From: Flavobacteriales bacterium
Lineage (GTDB): Bacteria > Bacteroidota > Bacteroidia > Flavobacteriales_E > Vicingaceae
Assembly (NCBI GenBank): GCA_002401955.1
Contig: NVUQ01000026.1
Location: 1-44,699, forward strand
Direction of reading: 5' to 3'
Length of the DNA stretch: 44,699 nucleotides
The notes under the pieces were generated by a model. The model had not been told where the DNA came from, ran no database searches, and saw only the letters and a program-made list of their open reading frames with translations. This document shows positions 16,742 through 26,418 of this stretch, in pieces; position 1 is the stretch's first letter, and each line of letters starts with the position of its first letter. A program made the translations under genes and the position numbers.

Positions 16742-18454
16742 TTATTCTAATCGTATATCGGAAACTGATGCTCCAGTTTCTATCATTGGAAAAACATTGT
16801 TTTCTTTTCCTACCATTACTTCTAATAAATAAGACCCTTCATATGTCAGCATCTCTTTTACTGCGGCTTCTAAACTTGATCTTTTTTCTACTTTATTTGC
16901 CGCCATACCATACCCCTTGGCTATCATCTGAAAATCAGGGTTCACCATTTCTGTAGAGGAATAACGCTTATCGAAAAACAGCTCTTGCCACTGCCTCACC
17001 ATTCCTAAAAACTGGTTATTGAGAATCAATACCTTTACTTCGATTTGTGTTTGAAATATGGTTCCCAATTCTTGTATCGTCATTTGAAAGCCTCCATCAC
17101 CTATTACGGCAATGACTTGTCTTTGTGGAGCTCCAAATTTTGCACCGATAGCAGCTGGCAAACAAAAGCCCATAGTACCTAAACCTCCTGAAGTTATTGA
17201 ACTTTTTGTTTGATTAAATTCAGCATACCTGCAAGCTACCATTTGGTGCTGACCAACATCTGTAACCACAACAGCTTCTCCTTTGGTCACCTTATTTATT
17301 TGAGCAATCACCTCTCCCATAGTCATATCTCCTACCAAAGGATTGGTTTCATTTTGAATGACTTTTTCATTTTCAATTGCTTTTAATTCTTTAAAATTAG
17401 TTAGCCAATGAGTATGTTTTTGATCTTTTAACAAAGCTGTTAATTGCTTTAATGACGCTTTACAATCTCCAACTACAGCAACAGTTGTTTTTACATTTTT
17501 ATCCACCTCAGCAGGGTCTATTTCTAGATGTATTACTTTGGCTTGTTTAGCATATTGCTCTAAATTTCCTGTTACTCGATCATCAAATCGCATCCCAACT
17601 GCAATTAAAACATCGCATTCATTGGTTAATTTATTGGGTGCATAATTTCCATGCATGCCCAACATTCCAACATTTAATTCATGGTTTGATGGTAAAGCCG
17701 AAAGCCCCATTATAGTCCAAGCAGCTGGCAATCCTGCCTTTTCTATAAAAGCCTTAAACTCTTTTTCGGCTTCAGCCAATATTACTCCTTGACCAAAAAC
17801 AACTAGCGGCTTTTTTGCTTCATTAATTAATTCTGCAGCCGCTTTAACACATAAATAATCCACCTTAGGTTTAGGAACATAACTTCTTATTTGATTACAC
17901 TTTTCATATTCAAACTCAACATGTCCAAATTGTGCATCTTTTGTTATATCTACTAAAACTGGTCCTGGCCTGCCAGAACGAGCTATATAAAATGCTTTAG
18001 CCAAAACCGTTGGAATATCTTCTGCCTTTGTTACTTGACAATTCCATTTGGTTACTGGCATAGAGATACCAACTACATCAGTTTCCTGAAAAGCATCTGT
18101 GCCTAATAAATGAGCATGAACTTGTCCTGTTATACAAACCAATGGTGTTGAGTCTATCTGAGCATCTGCAATTCCTGTTATTAAATTTGTTGCTCCTGGA
18201 CCTGATGTTGCGATACAAACACCCACTCTTCCAGATGAACGTGCATAACCTTGTGCAGCATGTATAGCTCCTTGTTCATGCCTAGTTAAGATGTGTTTTA
18301 ATTCTTCTTGGTAATCATATAAAGCATCGTAAACTGGCATTATTGCACCGCCTGGATATCCAAACATAACCTCAACATTTTCCGCTAGCAAACATTTTAC
18401 AACTGCTTCAGCTCCTGTTATTGTTGATACTTTTTCTAATAATAGCTCTTCCAT
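16742..18454 (-). CDS. ilvB: Acetolactate synthase catalytic subunit
   Basis: The 570-residue thiamine-diphosphate enzyme condenses pyruvate with pyruvate or 2-oxobutanoate. The catalytic glutamate is E60 in RHEQGAIHAAQGYA. The ThDP/Mg2+ motif runs from GDGGFQMTIQELGT to NNQFLGMVRQWQ. FAD-binding and central domains are of normal length. It starts 3 bases after ilvD. Confidence 0.95.
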   Translation of the reverse strand: MEELLLEKVSTITGAEAVVKCLLAENVEVMFGYPGGAIMPVYDALYDYQEELKHILTRHEQGAIHAAQGYARSSGRVGVCIATSGPGATNLITGIADAQIDSTPLVCITGQVHAHLLGTDAFQETDVVGISMPVTKWNCQVTKAEDIPTVLAKAFYIARSGRPGPVLVDITKDAQFGHVEFEYEKCNQIRSYVPKPKVDYLCVKAAAELINEAKKPLVVFGQGVILAEAEKEFKAFIEKAGLPAAWTIMGLSALPSNHELNVGMLGMHGNYAPNKLTNECDVLIAVGMRFDDRVTGNLEQYAKQAKVIHLEIDPAEVDKNVKTTVAVVGDCKASLKQLTALLKDQKHTHWLTNFKELKAIENEKVIQNETNPLVGDMTMGEVIAQINKVTKGEAVVVTDVGQHQMVACRYAEFNQTKSSITSGGLGTMGFCLPAAIGAKFGAPQRQVIAVIGDGGFQMTIQELGTIFQTQIEVKVLILNNQFLGMVRQWQELFFDKRYSSTEMVNPDFQMIAKGYGMAANKVEKRSSLEAAVKEMLTYEGSYLLEVMVGKENNVFPMIETGASVSDIRLE

Positions 18455-18457
18455 AAC

Positions 18458-20134
18458 TTAAAATTTATCGGTTACACATCCTTGCGAAGCTGATGATACT
18501 GTTCTTGCGTATTTATACAACACTCCTCTCTTTGCCTTGAGTTCAGGTGCTTGCCAATTTGCTTTTCGTTGTTTTAATTCTTCAGCTGATAGTTGAACAT
18601 CTATTGTATTTCTTACTGCATCTATGATTATAGTATCCCCATTTTTTACCAATGCTATAGTTCCACCATCTTGTGCTTCTGGTGTGATGTGTCCAACTAC
18701 AAATCCATGAGTCCCCCCAGAAAAACGACCATCTGTTATTAAGGCAACTTCATTTCCTAATCCTGCACCTATAATAGCGGCTGTTGGCTTTAACATTTCT
18801 GGCATCCCTGGCCCTCCTTTTGGTCCTTCATACCTAATTACCACGACATCACCTTTTACTACTTCTCCATTTTTTATGCCTTCATTAGCAGCATATTCTC
18901 CATCGTATACTTTTGCACTTCCAGTAAATTTCAAGCCTTCTTTCCCTGTTATTTTTGCCACAGACCCTTCTGTTGCTAAATTTCCTTTTAGTATTCTAAT
19001 GTGACCTGTTTCTTTCAACGGATCTTCTAATGGTCTTACTACATCTTGATTGGCTAATAAATCTGGTACTTCAGCTAAATTCTCTGCCAATGTTTTTCCT
19101 GTTACTGTTAAACAATCTCCATGGAGCATTCCATTGGTTAAAAGATATTTTAATACTGCTGGTGTTCCTCCTATTCGATGAACATCTTCCATTAAATACT
19201 TTCCACTTGGTTTTAAATCTGCTAAAAAAGGAGTTTGATCACTTATTCTCTGAAAATCTTCTAATGTAAAATCAACCTGAGCAGCATCAGCTATTGCTAA
19301 AAAATGTAAGACTGCATTTGTTGATCCTCCCAGAACAGTAACCAAAGTAATTGCATTTTCTAGTGATTTCTTAGTAACAATGTCTGATGGTTTTAAATCT
19401 AGTTGTAACAATTCCATTACTTGTGTTCCAGCAGCTACACTTTCGTCTTTTTTATCTGTACTCATTGCAGGGTTGGAAGAATTAAAAGGCATAGCCATTC
19501 CTAATGCTTCTATGGCTGACGCCATGGTATTGGCAGTATACATACCTCCACAGGCTCCTGCACCAGGCACAGCATTTTGAATTACTTCTTGATATTCCTT
19601 TTCGTCCATGGTTCCTGCTACTTTTGCACCCCAAGCTTCGAAAGAAGAAACGATGTCTAATTTTTTTCCATGACAGCTTCCTGAATCTACTGTTCCTCCA
19701 TATACTAAAACCGATGGTCTATTCAATCTTAACATAGCGATTAATGCTCCAGGCATATTTTTATCACAACCAACTACAGTTACCAATCCATCATAACTCA
19801 AGCCTTCTACAACTGTTTCCATAGAATCTGCTATAATATCTCTTGAAGGTAATGAAAATCTCATCCCTGGAGTTCCCATTGATATTCCATCACTTACCCC
19901 TATGGTATTAAAAACCAATCCTACTCCATTGACAGCATTCACCCCCTTTTTTACTTCTAATGCCAATCCGTTCAAGTGCATGTTACAAGGGTTTCCTTCG
20001 TAACCCGTACTTGCAACGCCAACTAAAGGCTTTTTCATATCTTCTTTAGACAAACCAATCGCGTGCAGCATGGCTTGTGCCGCTGGCTGGGTATCGTCTT
20101 GTGTTACTCTTTTGCTGTATTTATTCAGTTCCAT
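18458..20134 (-). CDS. ilvD: Dihydroxy-acid dehydratase
   Basis: The 558-residue iron-sulfur enzyme performs the dehydration step of valine and isoleucine synthesis. The three expected cluster cysteines are visible: C50 (GNPCNMHL), C123 (VGCDKNMPG) and C195 ([12 protein letters not shown]). The C-terminal [12 protein letters not shown] motif is present. It lies 149 bases after ilvE and 3 bases before ilvB. The ilvE-ilvD gap shows no terminator. Confidence 0.95.
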   Translation of the reverse strand: MELNKYSKRVTQDDTQPAAQAMLHAIGLSKEDMKKPLVGVASTGYEGNPCNMHLNGLALEVKKGVNAVNGVGLVFNTIGVSDGISMGTPGMRFSLPSRDIIADSMETVVEGLSYDGLVTVVGCDKNMPGALIAMLRLNRPSVLVYGGTVDSGSCHGKKLDIVSSFEAWGAKVAGTMDEKEYQEVIQNAVPGAGACGGMYTANTMASAIEALGMAMPFNSSNPAMSTDKKDESVAAGTQVMELLQLDLKPSDIVTKKSLENAITLVTVLGGSTNAVLHFLAIADAAQVDFTLEDFQRISDQTPFLADLKPSGKYLMEDVHRIGGTPAVLKYLLTNGMLHGDCLTVTGKTLAENLAEVPDLLANQDVVRPLEDPLKETGHIRILKGNLATEGSVAKITGKEGLKFTGSAKVYDGEYAANEGIKNGEVVKGDVVVIRYEGPKGGPGMPEMLKPTAAIIGAGLGNEVALITDGRFSGGTHGFVVGHITPEAQDGGTIALVKNGDTIIIDAVRNTIDVQLSAEELKQRKANWQAPELKAKRGVLYKYARTVSSASQGCVTDKF

Positions 20135-20283
20135 TTTTTATTTTATTTCTTCAAAGATTAATGTTCAATTGTTCTCATTAAAATATAAACCCATTAGAAT
20201 TAAACTATTCAAACCAGTCTCATACTAATTAACTGCTTGATTTACATAAGCTTATCTCCCTATCAATTCACCTTTCTAATCCA

Positions 20284-21174
20284 TTAAACCAATTCAAATT
20301 GTTGACATTCTCTTTTTGCCACTCTATTTCTATACATTCGAGCCAAGGTGTAGCCCATCGTATCTTCCCAATCCATTTGAAATTTTACATGATCTAATGA
20401 TCCTATTCCAGCAACCTCTGCAGCTGTTCCTGTAAAGAATGCTCCGTCTGCATTTTTAACATCTTCTGGAGTAAAGTATTTTTCTTCTACTTCAAATTTC
20501 AATTCTTTTGCTAGTTCAAAAACTGTAGCTCTTGTTATTCCTGGCAACACATTTCCTAACGGACAAGTAAACAACTTTCCATCTTTTTCATAAAAGAAGT
20601 TAGCCCCTGGTCCTTCGGCAACATTGCCGCTAGCATCTAACAATAGCGCTTCATCAAATCCTTTTTGCTTTGCTTCTGTTGTTGCCAATATTGAATTGGT
20701 ATAATGTCCCACAACTTTTGCTTCTACATGACATGATTTTGGATTGGGCCTTTGGTAAGAGGAAGTCATTACATTAAGTAAATTATCTCCTAAATACTTG
20801 CCCCATTCCCACGCACAAAAAAATACATTTACTTCTTCTGTTGGTTGTAAACTCATGTTAGCCCCTAAATAAACTAATGGTCTGATGTATGCATCTTTCA
20901 ACTTATTCTTCTCTAATAACTCAGATGTAATTTGAATCATTTCTTCTACAGACAAATTCAAGTTAATGTGCATCTTTTTTGCCGAATAAAGCAACCGTTC
21001 AAAATGTTCCTTTGCTTTAAATATTTGCACACCATCTTCGGTATCGTAAGCTCTTATTCCTTCAAAGACACCATTACCATAATGTAATGTTTGAGTATAT
21101 AAGTCTGTCTTAGCTTCCGAAGCTTTTAGCCATTTTCCATTTAAATAAACTGTTGTGTTCTCGTTGTAATACAT
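20284..21174 (-). CDS. ilvE: Branched-chain amino acid aminotransferase
   Basis: The PLP enzyme (fold type IV) interconverts Leu/Ile/Val and their 2-oxo acids. The start was set at the ATG at 21174 (MYYNENTTVYLNGKW), giving 296 residues. An earlier in-frame ATG at 21216 would place 14 residues inside the attenuator terminator and is rejected. The PLP lysine is K153 in EAKVVGHYTNSIL. VAEGPGANFF and ILPGITR-like VLPGITRATV motifs are present. It is the first gene of the ilv operon, directly behind the leader peptide and attenuator. Confidence 0.93.
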   Translation of the reverse strand: MYYNENTTVYLNGKWLKASEAKTDLYTQTLHYGNGVFEGIRAYDTEDGVQIFKAKEHFERLLYSAKKMHINLNLSVEEMIQITSELLEKNKLKDAYIRPLVYLGANMSLQPTEEVNVFFCAWEWGKYLGDNLLNVMTSSYQRPNPKSCHVEAKVVGHYTNSILATTEAKQKGFDEALLLDASGNVAEGPGANFFYEKDGKLFTCPLGNVLPGITRATVFELAKELKFEVEEKYFTPEDVKNADGAFFTGTAAEVAGIGSLDHVKFQMDWEDTMGYTLARMYRNRVAKRECQQFELV

Positions 21175-21196
21175 ATTGTTGTTTTTAATTTTTAGC

Positions 21197-21230
21197 AAAA
21201 AAAAAGCCCTTCTCATTGAGAAGGGCTTTT
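21197..21230 (-). terminator. Attenuator terminator of the ilv operon
   Basis: On the minus strand AAAAGCCCTTCTC-AAT-GAGAAGGGCTTTT is followed by a run of T. It lies between the leader peptide stop (21262) and the ilvE start (21174). The antiterminator candidate GAGAATGG (21263-21256), overlapping the leader stop codon, can pair with 7 of 8 bases of the 5' arm CCCTTCTC (21225-21218). Confidence 0.88.
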
Positions 21231-21261
21231 AATAGATTATATATTTTAAATCATACCATTC

Positions 21262-21330
21262 TCATATCCGTTCGTGACCAATAATCACGACAGCAATAAT
21301 TTGAATTAATATGTTTTGTACTTTGTTCAT
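21262..21330 (-). CDS. ilv operon leader peptide (22 aa, Ile/Val/Leu-rich)
   Basis: An ATG at 21330 opens a 22-codon frame ending in TGA at 21262. Eleven of 22 residues are branched-chain (7 Ile, 3 Val, 1 Leu), including the run ILIQIIAVVII. A ribosome stalled on these codons would leave the strand at the stop codon free to pair with the terminator's 5' arm, allowing ilvEDBNCA expression when these amino acids are scarce. An internal hairpin TCGTGA/TCACGA lies in codons 13-20 and may act as the protector stem. This is classical attenuation inferred from sequence. Confidence 0.82.
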   Translation of the reverse strand: MNKVQNILIQIIAVVIIGHERI

Positions 21331-21339
21331 TTAAGAGTG

Positions 21340-21347
21340 CAAATGTT
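21340..21347 (-). promoter_or_regulatory. Probable -7 element of the ilv leader promoter
   Basis: AACATTTG on the minus strand is one base off TAnnTTTG. The surrounding ACATTTGCACTC matches the trp leader promoter (ACATTTGCAGTC) and sits the same distance from the leader ATG (9 bases between the G of TTTG and the ATG). The -33 box is poor. Confidence 0.45.
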
Positions 21348-21443
21348 GTAATAATTTTTTAATCACAGACATTTTATTTTCTTTTTTTTTATTCTTCTGA
21401 TGTAAAAGGTAGAAAAACTCACGAATTCGTTACAAATATTTAA

Positions 21444-21475
21444 TGCCAATTTAATTTCAAAACACCCAATAATGT
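21444..21475 (+). repeat. MITE-like repeat family A, copy 4 (fragment)
   Basis: Only the left end is kept (GCCAATTTAATTTCAAAACA, then CCCAATAATG). After 21475 the sequence diverges, with a possible decayed remainder (TCTATCAGCA, TTTTCTATCG) up to about 21515. It lies upstream of the ilv leader. Confidence 0.6.
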
Positions 21476-21595
21476 TTTTTATTTATCTATCAGCACAACT
21501 ATTTTCTATCGCTTTTTAGGTAAAAACTATAGTCTACCATAACTAAGATAATTGTATATAAATGCGACCAAGTGGCACTAGGCAAGAAAACACTC

Positions 21596-23098
21596 TTACT
21601 TCAAGTAAGTAACAAAAGATTGATTAATGTTATTATCTCGTATTAATTTTTCTTGAATCAAATTTGCTTCCTTTATAGTATTCGCTTCTCCGTAAGTAAT
21701 TTTCATTAAAGATCCTACTTGCCTTTTTTTAACGCTATTTACTGGTAACTTATGTTTTTTACAGAAAATCCCTAGTCGTTCTTCTGAGAACCTAGATAAA
21801 GATAATAATTGTACGGTGTATTTAGTTTTCGAAGCAATAGGATTAGGTTTTTCTTCAGCTTGCTCTTTAGTTATGCGTTCTGTCTCCTTTTTTGCCAACA
21901 ACTCCTTTTCTTCTTGCTCTTTCACTAATCGTTCTTCTTCAACTTTCTTTTCTTGAGCAACTGCCTCTAACTGAGCTTGTTCTTCTGCTTTTACTTTTGC
22001 TAAACGATCGGCTTCTTGTTGATTCGCTAGTTCAATAGCAGCTTTTACTTTTGCTTCTTCTGCTGCTTTCCGAGCAACATCTTCCTCTTGAGCTTTAGTT
22101 TCTGCTTCTTCATTCGCCAACAACTCCTTTTCTGCTTGTTCTTTCACCGATCGTTCTTCTTCAGCTTTCTTTTCCTGAGCAACCACCTCTAACTTAGCTT
22201 GTTCTTCTGCTTTCACTTTTGCTAAACGATCGGCTTCTTGTTGATTCGCTAGTTCAGTAGCAGCTTTCACTTTTACTTCTTCTGCTTCTTCATTGGCCAA
22301 CAACTCCTTTTCGGCTTGCTCTTTAACCAATCGTTCTTCTTCAACTTTCTTTTCTTGAGCAATTGCCTCTAACTGAGCTTGTTCTTCTGCTTTCACTTTT
22401 GCTAAACGATCGGCTTCTTGTTGATTAGCTAGTTCAGTAGCAGCTTTTACTTTTGCTTCTTCTGCCTCCTTTATTGCCAACAATTCCTTTTCTTCTTGTT
22501 CTTTAATCAATCGTTCTTCTTCAAGCTTTTTGGCTTCCATTTCTTTTGCATCAACTTTAGAGTCCGAAACCTCTTCTACCATAATTTCTTCCTGAACAGT
22601 TTCTTTCTCCTCTGTTTCAGTTATTTCTATCTCATCATCTATTAGCGGCAAATCTGGTGTTGTAATTTCTTCAGCAACCAAAACATTCTCTTCTCCAGAA
22701 AAATTAAGCTTTGATAAGTTAACCACATGTTTTTCTTCATTCTTAGAATATTGAAACTCCACTGGAAAAGTATATTCTCCACCGTCAGACAAAAGAATTC
22801 CTAATTCTACATTTAGAATCCCTGTTACAGGAACTGCCATAATATAAAATTTTATATAAGCCTCATTTCTATCCGAAAACAATGAATTATTTGGAGATGA
22901 CTTGTAAGTATGTTTATCATTTACAACATACTTAATTCGAGCAATATCAACACCTTCCAGCCCTCTTATGGTTGTTTTTATGTTGTATTCATTAGCTTCT
23001 AATCCAGGTTGAATTTCATGTGTTCCGATAACTTCTTGACAAAATACTCCTTGTACAAATAAAAGAGTCAGTGCAATACTTCCAATAAATCTTAACAT
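21596..23098 (-). CDS. Secreted SPOR-domain protein with repetitive coiled coil
   Basis: The 500-residue protein has a signal peptide (MLRFIGSIALTLLFVQGVFCQ), then a beta-rich domain to about residue 125 (VARIKYVVNDK-like region). A long Glu/Lys/Ala-rich coiled coil (about 165-415) follows, built from three repeats of 60-74 residues (core ATELANQQEADRLAKVKAEE). A C-terminal SPOR-like domain (about 426-500; KYTVQLLSLSRFSEERL) ends the protein. SPOR domains bind denuded peptidoglycan, so a cell-envelope role is likely. A similar layout is seen in other Bacteroidota periplasmic scaffolds. It appears to be a single-gene unit. Confidence 0.75.
   Translation of the reverse strand: MLRFIGSIALTLLFVQGVFCQEVIGTHEIQPGLEANEYNIKTTIRGLEGVDIARIKYVVNDKHTYKSSPNNSLFSDRNEAYIKFYIMAVPVTGILNVELGILLSDGGEYTFPVEFQYSKNEEKHVVNLSKLNFSGEENVLVAEEITTPDLPLIDDEIEITETEEKETVQEEIMVEEVSDSKVDAKEMEAKKLEEERLIKEQEEKELLAIKEAEEAKVKAATELANQQEADRLAKVKAEEQAQLEAIAQEKKVEEERLVKEQAEKELLANEEAEEVKVKAATELANQQEADRLAKVKAEEQAKLEVVAQEKKAEEERSVKEQAEKELLANEEAETKAQEEDVARKAAEEAKVKAAIELANQQEADRLAKVKAEEQAQLEAVAQEKKVEEERLVKEQEEKELLAKKETERITKEQAEEKPNPIASKTKYTVQLLSLSRFSEERLGIFCKKHKLPVNSVKKRQVGSLMKITYGEANTIKEANLIQEKLIRDNNINQSFVTYLK
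21880..22530 (-). repeat. In-gene DNA repeats (about 180-220 bp) encoding the coiled coil
   Basis: Three units of 180-222 bp recur within the SPOR protein gene. Blocks such as GCTAAACGATCGGCTTCTTG are identical in each unit when read on the plus strand. The middle-to-last unit carries an extra 14 codons (KAQEEDVARKAAEE region). Length variation between strains is expected. Confidence 0.75.
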
Positions 23099-23247
23099 AA
23101 TTTTAGTCTTAGCTAGCCCTAAATATATAAAATGTTTAAGAAAACTTTTAAAAAGAAGGTTTTAAATAAAAGAATTTCTTGAAACGATCATCCCCGGAAG
23201 CAGAACTACGAGGAATTATCTTGATTGAATTTTTGAAAAAACACAAC

Positions 23248-25008
23248 TTATCTAACCAAGGTAATATTTCCTACTTTAGTTTGAGTTCCCCCATCAATAT
23301 ATGTGGCTTTTACTCGATAAACATACACTCCTGAAGATGCCTTTTTTCCGTTATAAACCCCATCCCAACCTTTGGATTTATCATTTGTACTAAACACTAA
23401 TCTTCCCCACCTCTCATAAACATCAAACACCAAGTGCTCTATTTGATTTCCATAAACCATTAACAAATCGTTATTCCCATCACCATTTGGAGAAAAAGCC
23501 ATAGGAACATCAACATTATTTTCTCCTGGTATTGGTGGCTCTTCAACGAAAGGAGGTGGTGGAATATTAGGGTCAATAAACTTATCTATTTTCCATATAA
23601 ATATGTCTTTAGCACCTTGAGAGATTACATTATGTCCATCAAAATTTGCCGACCCTTCAAAATAACCAATTATATAACTATTACCATTATGATCAACTGC
23701 AACATCGTTAGCCCTTTCATTCGCTGATGGACCTCCTCCTACTTTAGCCCATAACCAATCGCCACTTTTATTTAGTTGAGCGACAAATGGATTTTGATCA
23801 TCATACAAATTATTAATTATTGTATCTCCAAAACGAATAGAATCTCCAACCTCACCACAAATAAAAATATATTCTTCACTATTTACAAACATTTGATTTG
23901 GTCTATCTTTTCCTTCACTTCTTTTTGCTCTTCTTGCCCATACCCAATCTCCATTAGGTCTTAATTTGGCAACAAAAATATCTTTCCTGTCTTTATGATT
24001 AAGAGTATCTGTGCCAAAATCAGCATCATTTCTAAACTCCCCATCAATATAAACATCTCCATCTGGAGCTATTGCAATACCATTTCCTCTATCTCCTTTA
24101 TCACTACCGGCCCTTCTGGCCCATTGAAAATTTCCAAACTCATCTAATTTAGTTACATATACATCCCAATCGCCTCTACTCACTAAAGTATCATTACCAT
24201 AAATCCCAACATTCTTAAATCCTCCAGTAACATAAACATTGTTGTTTTGATCTATCGCTAATCTATTATCTCTCTCTCCTCTTTTATCTTGGACTCCATC
24301 AAATTTTCTTACCCATAAAAAATTACCTACAGGATCCAACTTAGCAACATAAGCCATTGTTGTTGTATCTGGAGTCCAAGATGAGTTACTCAATGAAAAA
24401 GTATCGAAATACGCATCTGTTCCAGACCACCAGCCTGTTATATATATGTTACCTAAATTATCTGTTTTTAAATCATAGCCATGATCATCTCCAATCCAAA
24501 CAGTAAATATGGGGGCTGGAAGAGAATAGGTCCCTGTTCCTGGAGCTCCAAACTCTCTAGCCCATAACCAATTACCATTAGCATCCATTTTGGCTAAAAA
24601 AGATTGATCAAAACCATCTCCAGAAATTGAGATTGTAGGTCCGAAATCAGCTCCGGCACCTCCCCAAAAAGTACCAGTACAATACACATTCCCATCAGGA
24701 TCCACATGCATTCCTAGCATTCTATCATCAATAAAACCTCCTCCTGAATTTGCCCATAAGAAATTTCCATCAGGGTCCATTTTTGCTACAAAAAAATCTT
24801 TATCTGAAGGCCCTGCACTAGTCACTGTATAAGCCCCAAAAGTTGCGGAACCATTAAAATATCCACCAATGTAAACATCCCCTAAAGCATCTACTCCAAT
24901 ATTAATTCCCTTATCTGAATTTGGGCCACCACAAGACTGTACCCATTGAGTTGTTTGAGCATTGCTCAAAAAAAATGAGCATAAAAATATTAACGTTATT
25001 AATCTCAA
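23248..25008 (-). CDS. T9SS-secreted propeller-like (SBBP-type) protein with type B sorting domain
   Basis: The 586-residue extracellular protein starts at a TTG codon at 25008. An in-frame TAA lies 9 bases upstream and the first codons give a good signal peptide (RLITLIFLCSFFLSNAQ). Residues about 25-480 are repeats of the SBBP/beta-propeller type (FVAKMDPDGNFLWANSGGG, D..GN.Y..G.F). The C-terminal 86 residues, from VPMAFSPNGDGNND at 501, with VYERWGRLVF and GVYVYRVKA, are a gliding-motility-associated C-terminal domain, the type B signal for type IX secretion. The binding target of the propeller is unknown. Confidence 0.88.
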   Translation of the reverse strand: MRLITLIFLCSFFLSNAQTTQWVQSCGGPNSDKGINIGVDALGDVYIGGYFNGSATFGAYTVTSAGPSDKDFFVAKMDPDGNFLWANSGGGFIDDRMLGMHVDPDGNVYCTGTFWGGAGADFGPTISISGDGFDQSFLAKMDANGNWLWAREFGAPGTGTYSLPAPIFTVWIGDDHGYDLKTDNLGNIYITGWWSGTDAYFDTFSLSNSSWTPDTTTMAYVAKLDPVGNFLWVRKFDGVQDKRGERDNRLAIDQNNNVYVTGGFKNVGIYGNDTLVSRGDWDVYVTKLDEFGNFQWARRAGSDKGDRGNGIAIAPDGDVYIDGEFRNDADFGTDTLNHKDRKDIFVAKLRPNGDWVWARRAKRSEGKDRPNQMFVNSEEYIFICGEVGDSIRFGDTIINNLYDDQNPFVAQLNKSGDWLWAKVGGGPSANERANDVAVDHNGNSYIIGYFEGSANFDGHNVISQGAKDIFIWKIDKFIDPNIPPPPFVEEPPIPGENNVDVPMAFSPNGDGNNDLLMVYGNQIEHLVFDVYERWGRLVFSTNDKSKGWDGVYNGKKASSGVYVYRVKATYIDGGTQTKVGNITLVR

Positions 25009-25035
25009 TATCTTTCTTTAAAATTGTTTATTTAA

Positions 25036-25053
25036 TCTACTTTTTACAGTAGA
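25036..25053. promoter_or_regulatory. Inverted repeat upstream of the T9SS protein gene
   Basis: TCTACT-TTTTAC-AGTAGA is a perfect 6-bp inverted repeat 28 bases upstream of the TTG start at 25008. It could be an operator or a 5'-UTR hairpin. Confidence 0.3.
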
Positions 25054-25103
25054 CGCAATAATCTTAACTTAAGACGTCTAAAGAGGTTTTTTTTTATTAA
25101 AAT

Positions 25104-26291
25104 TTAAATAACCCCTAACTCCCTACCTACTTTTTCGAAGGCAGCTATTGCTTTATCTAAATGATCTTTAGTATGTGCAGCAGACAATTGAACCCTGATT
25201 CTAGCTAAATCTTTTGGCACCACAGGATAAAAGAAGCCAATAGCATAAACACCTTCATCCAACAACTTATTTGCAAATTCTTGAGCCAATTTAGCATCAT
25301 ACAACATCACTGGCACAATAGCAGAATCACCGTCTCTAATTTCTAAACCAACCTTTTTAATCCCTTCTTTAAAATAAGCTACGTTATTTTCTAAAACATC
25401 TCTTAAATCTGTTGAACTCTCTAATAAATCAAACACTTCATTAGCTGCCCCAACTATTGCAGGAGATAATGAATTTGAAAATAAATACGGCCTAGAACGT
25501 TGACGTAACATGTCAATAATTTCTTTTTTTCCTGAAGTAAAACCACCCATAGCTCCACCAAGTGCTTTCCCTAAAGTGGAAGTAACAATGTCCACTCTAC
25601 CCATAACATTGTTATGCTCGTGAGTTCCTCTTCCTGTTTTTCCTATAAATCCAGAAGCATGAGAATCGTCAACCATTACTAAAGCATCATATTTTTCTGC
25701 TAAGTCGCAAATCTGATCTAATTTAGCCACATAACCATCCATAGAGAAAACACCATCAGTAACAATAATTCTGTTCCGTTGGTCTTGAGCTTTTTTCAAC
25801 TGTTCTTCTAAATCTGCCATGTCGCTATTTTTATAACGGTAACGAGCAGCTTTACATAAACGAACCCCATCAATAATAGATGCATGATTTAATTCATCAG
25901 AAATAATAGCATCTTCTTTACTAAATAATGGCTCAAAAACACCTCCATTTGCATCAAAAGCCGCAGCGTAAAGTATCGTGTCTTCCATTCCTAAAAAATT
26001 AGAAATCTTACTTTCTAAAGTTTTATGAATGTCTTGCGTTCCACAAATAAATCGTACGGATGACATTCCGTAACCATGAGTATCTAATGCTTTTTTTGCA
26101 CCGTTAATAACTTTAGGATGTGATGATAATCCTAAATAGTTATTAGAACACATAATAATCACCTCTTCACCAGTGCTTACTTTTACCTCAGCTCCCATTG
26201 GAGTAGTAATTATTCTTTCACTTTTATATAATCCAGCTTCTTCAATGTTCTTCAATTCATCTTGAAGATCTTTTTGCAATTTTCCGTACAT
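25104..26291 (-). CDS. kbl: Glycine C-acetyltransferase (2-amino-3-ketobutyrate CoA ligase)
   Basis: The 395-residue PLP enzyme splits 2-amino-3-oxobutanoate with CoA into glycine and acetyl-CoA, the second step of threonine catabolism. The PLP lysine is K242 in [30 protein letters not shown] and [12 protein letters not shown] are diagnostic of the alpha-oxoamine synthase family, and similarity to Kbl is higher than to KBL relatives such as serine palmitoyltransferase. No threonine dehydrogenase gene is adjacent. The gene is separated from gdhA by a terminator. Confidence 0.9.
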   Translation of the reverse strand: MYGKLQKDLQDELKNIEEAGLYKSERIITTPMGAEVKVSTGEEVIIMCSNNYLGLSSHPKVINGAKKALDTHGYGMSSVRFICGTQDIHKTLESKISNFLGMEDTILYAAAFDANGGVFEPLFSKEDAIISDELNHASIIDGVRLCKAARYRYKNSDMADLEEQLKKAQDQRNRIIVTDGVFSMDGYVAKLDQICDLAEKYDALVMVDDSHASGFIGKTGRGTHEHNNVMGRVDIVTSTLGKALGGAMGGFTSGKKEIIDMLRQRSRPYLFSNSLSPAIVGAANEVFDLLESSTDLRDVLENNVAYFKEGIKKVGLEIRDGDSAIVPVMLYDAKLAQEFANKLLDEGVYAIGFFYPVVPKDLARIRVQLSAAHTKDHLDKAIAAFEKVGRELGVI

Positions 26292-26335
26292 ATTTTTTGT
26301 GTTATTTTAGAAAAACGAAAGTAATCATTTTCCAT

Positions 26336-26375
26336 AAAAAAAAGCCTCACCCGAATTAACGAATGAGGCTTTTTT
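26336..26375. terminator. Terminator between gdhA and kbl
   Basis: AAAAAAAAGCCTCA (26336-26349) and TGAGGCTTTTTT (26364-26375) form a stem with a 14-base loop and A/T tails on both sides. On the minus strand it ends the gdhA transcript. Confidence 0.75.
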
Positions 26376-26388
26376 ATATTTATCTAGC

Positions 26389-26411
26389 TTCCCAGTCGAG
26401 CTGAGAATGAC
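26389..26411. repeat. Fragment of a dispersed GTCAT-CTCAGCT repeat
   Basis: On the minus strand this reads GTCATTCTCAGCTCGACTGG followed by GAA. It matches the left end of the fuller element at 42531-42600 (GTCATCCTCAGCTTGACTGG). It lies between the gdhA stop codon and its terminator. Confidence 0.5.
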
Positions 26412-26418
26412 AAATGGA

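Noticed and set aside
21175..21216. Longer ilvE start at 21216
   Set aside because: The extra 14 residues are encoded by the attenuator terminator and its U-run; family members begin at the second methionine.
21331..21372. A 13-residue open frame (MSVIKKLLQHLHS) directly before the ilv leader peptide, ending at its ATG
   Set aside because: It overlaps the probable promoter element AACATTTG, so it is probably not transcribed; only if transcription starts further upstream would it be a second leader peptide.
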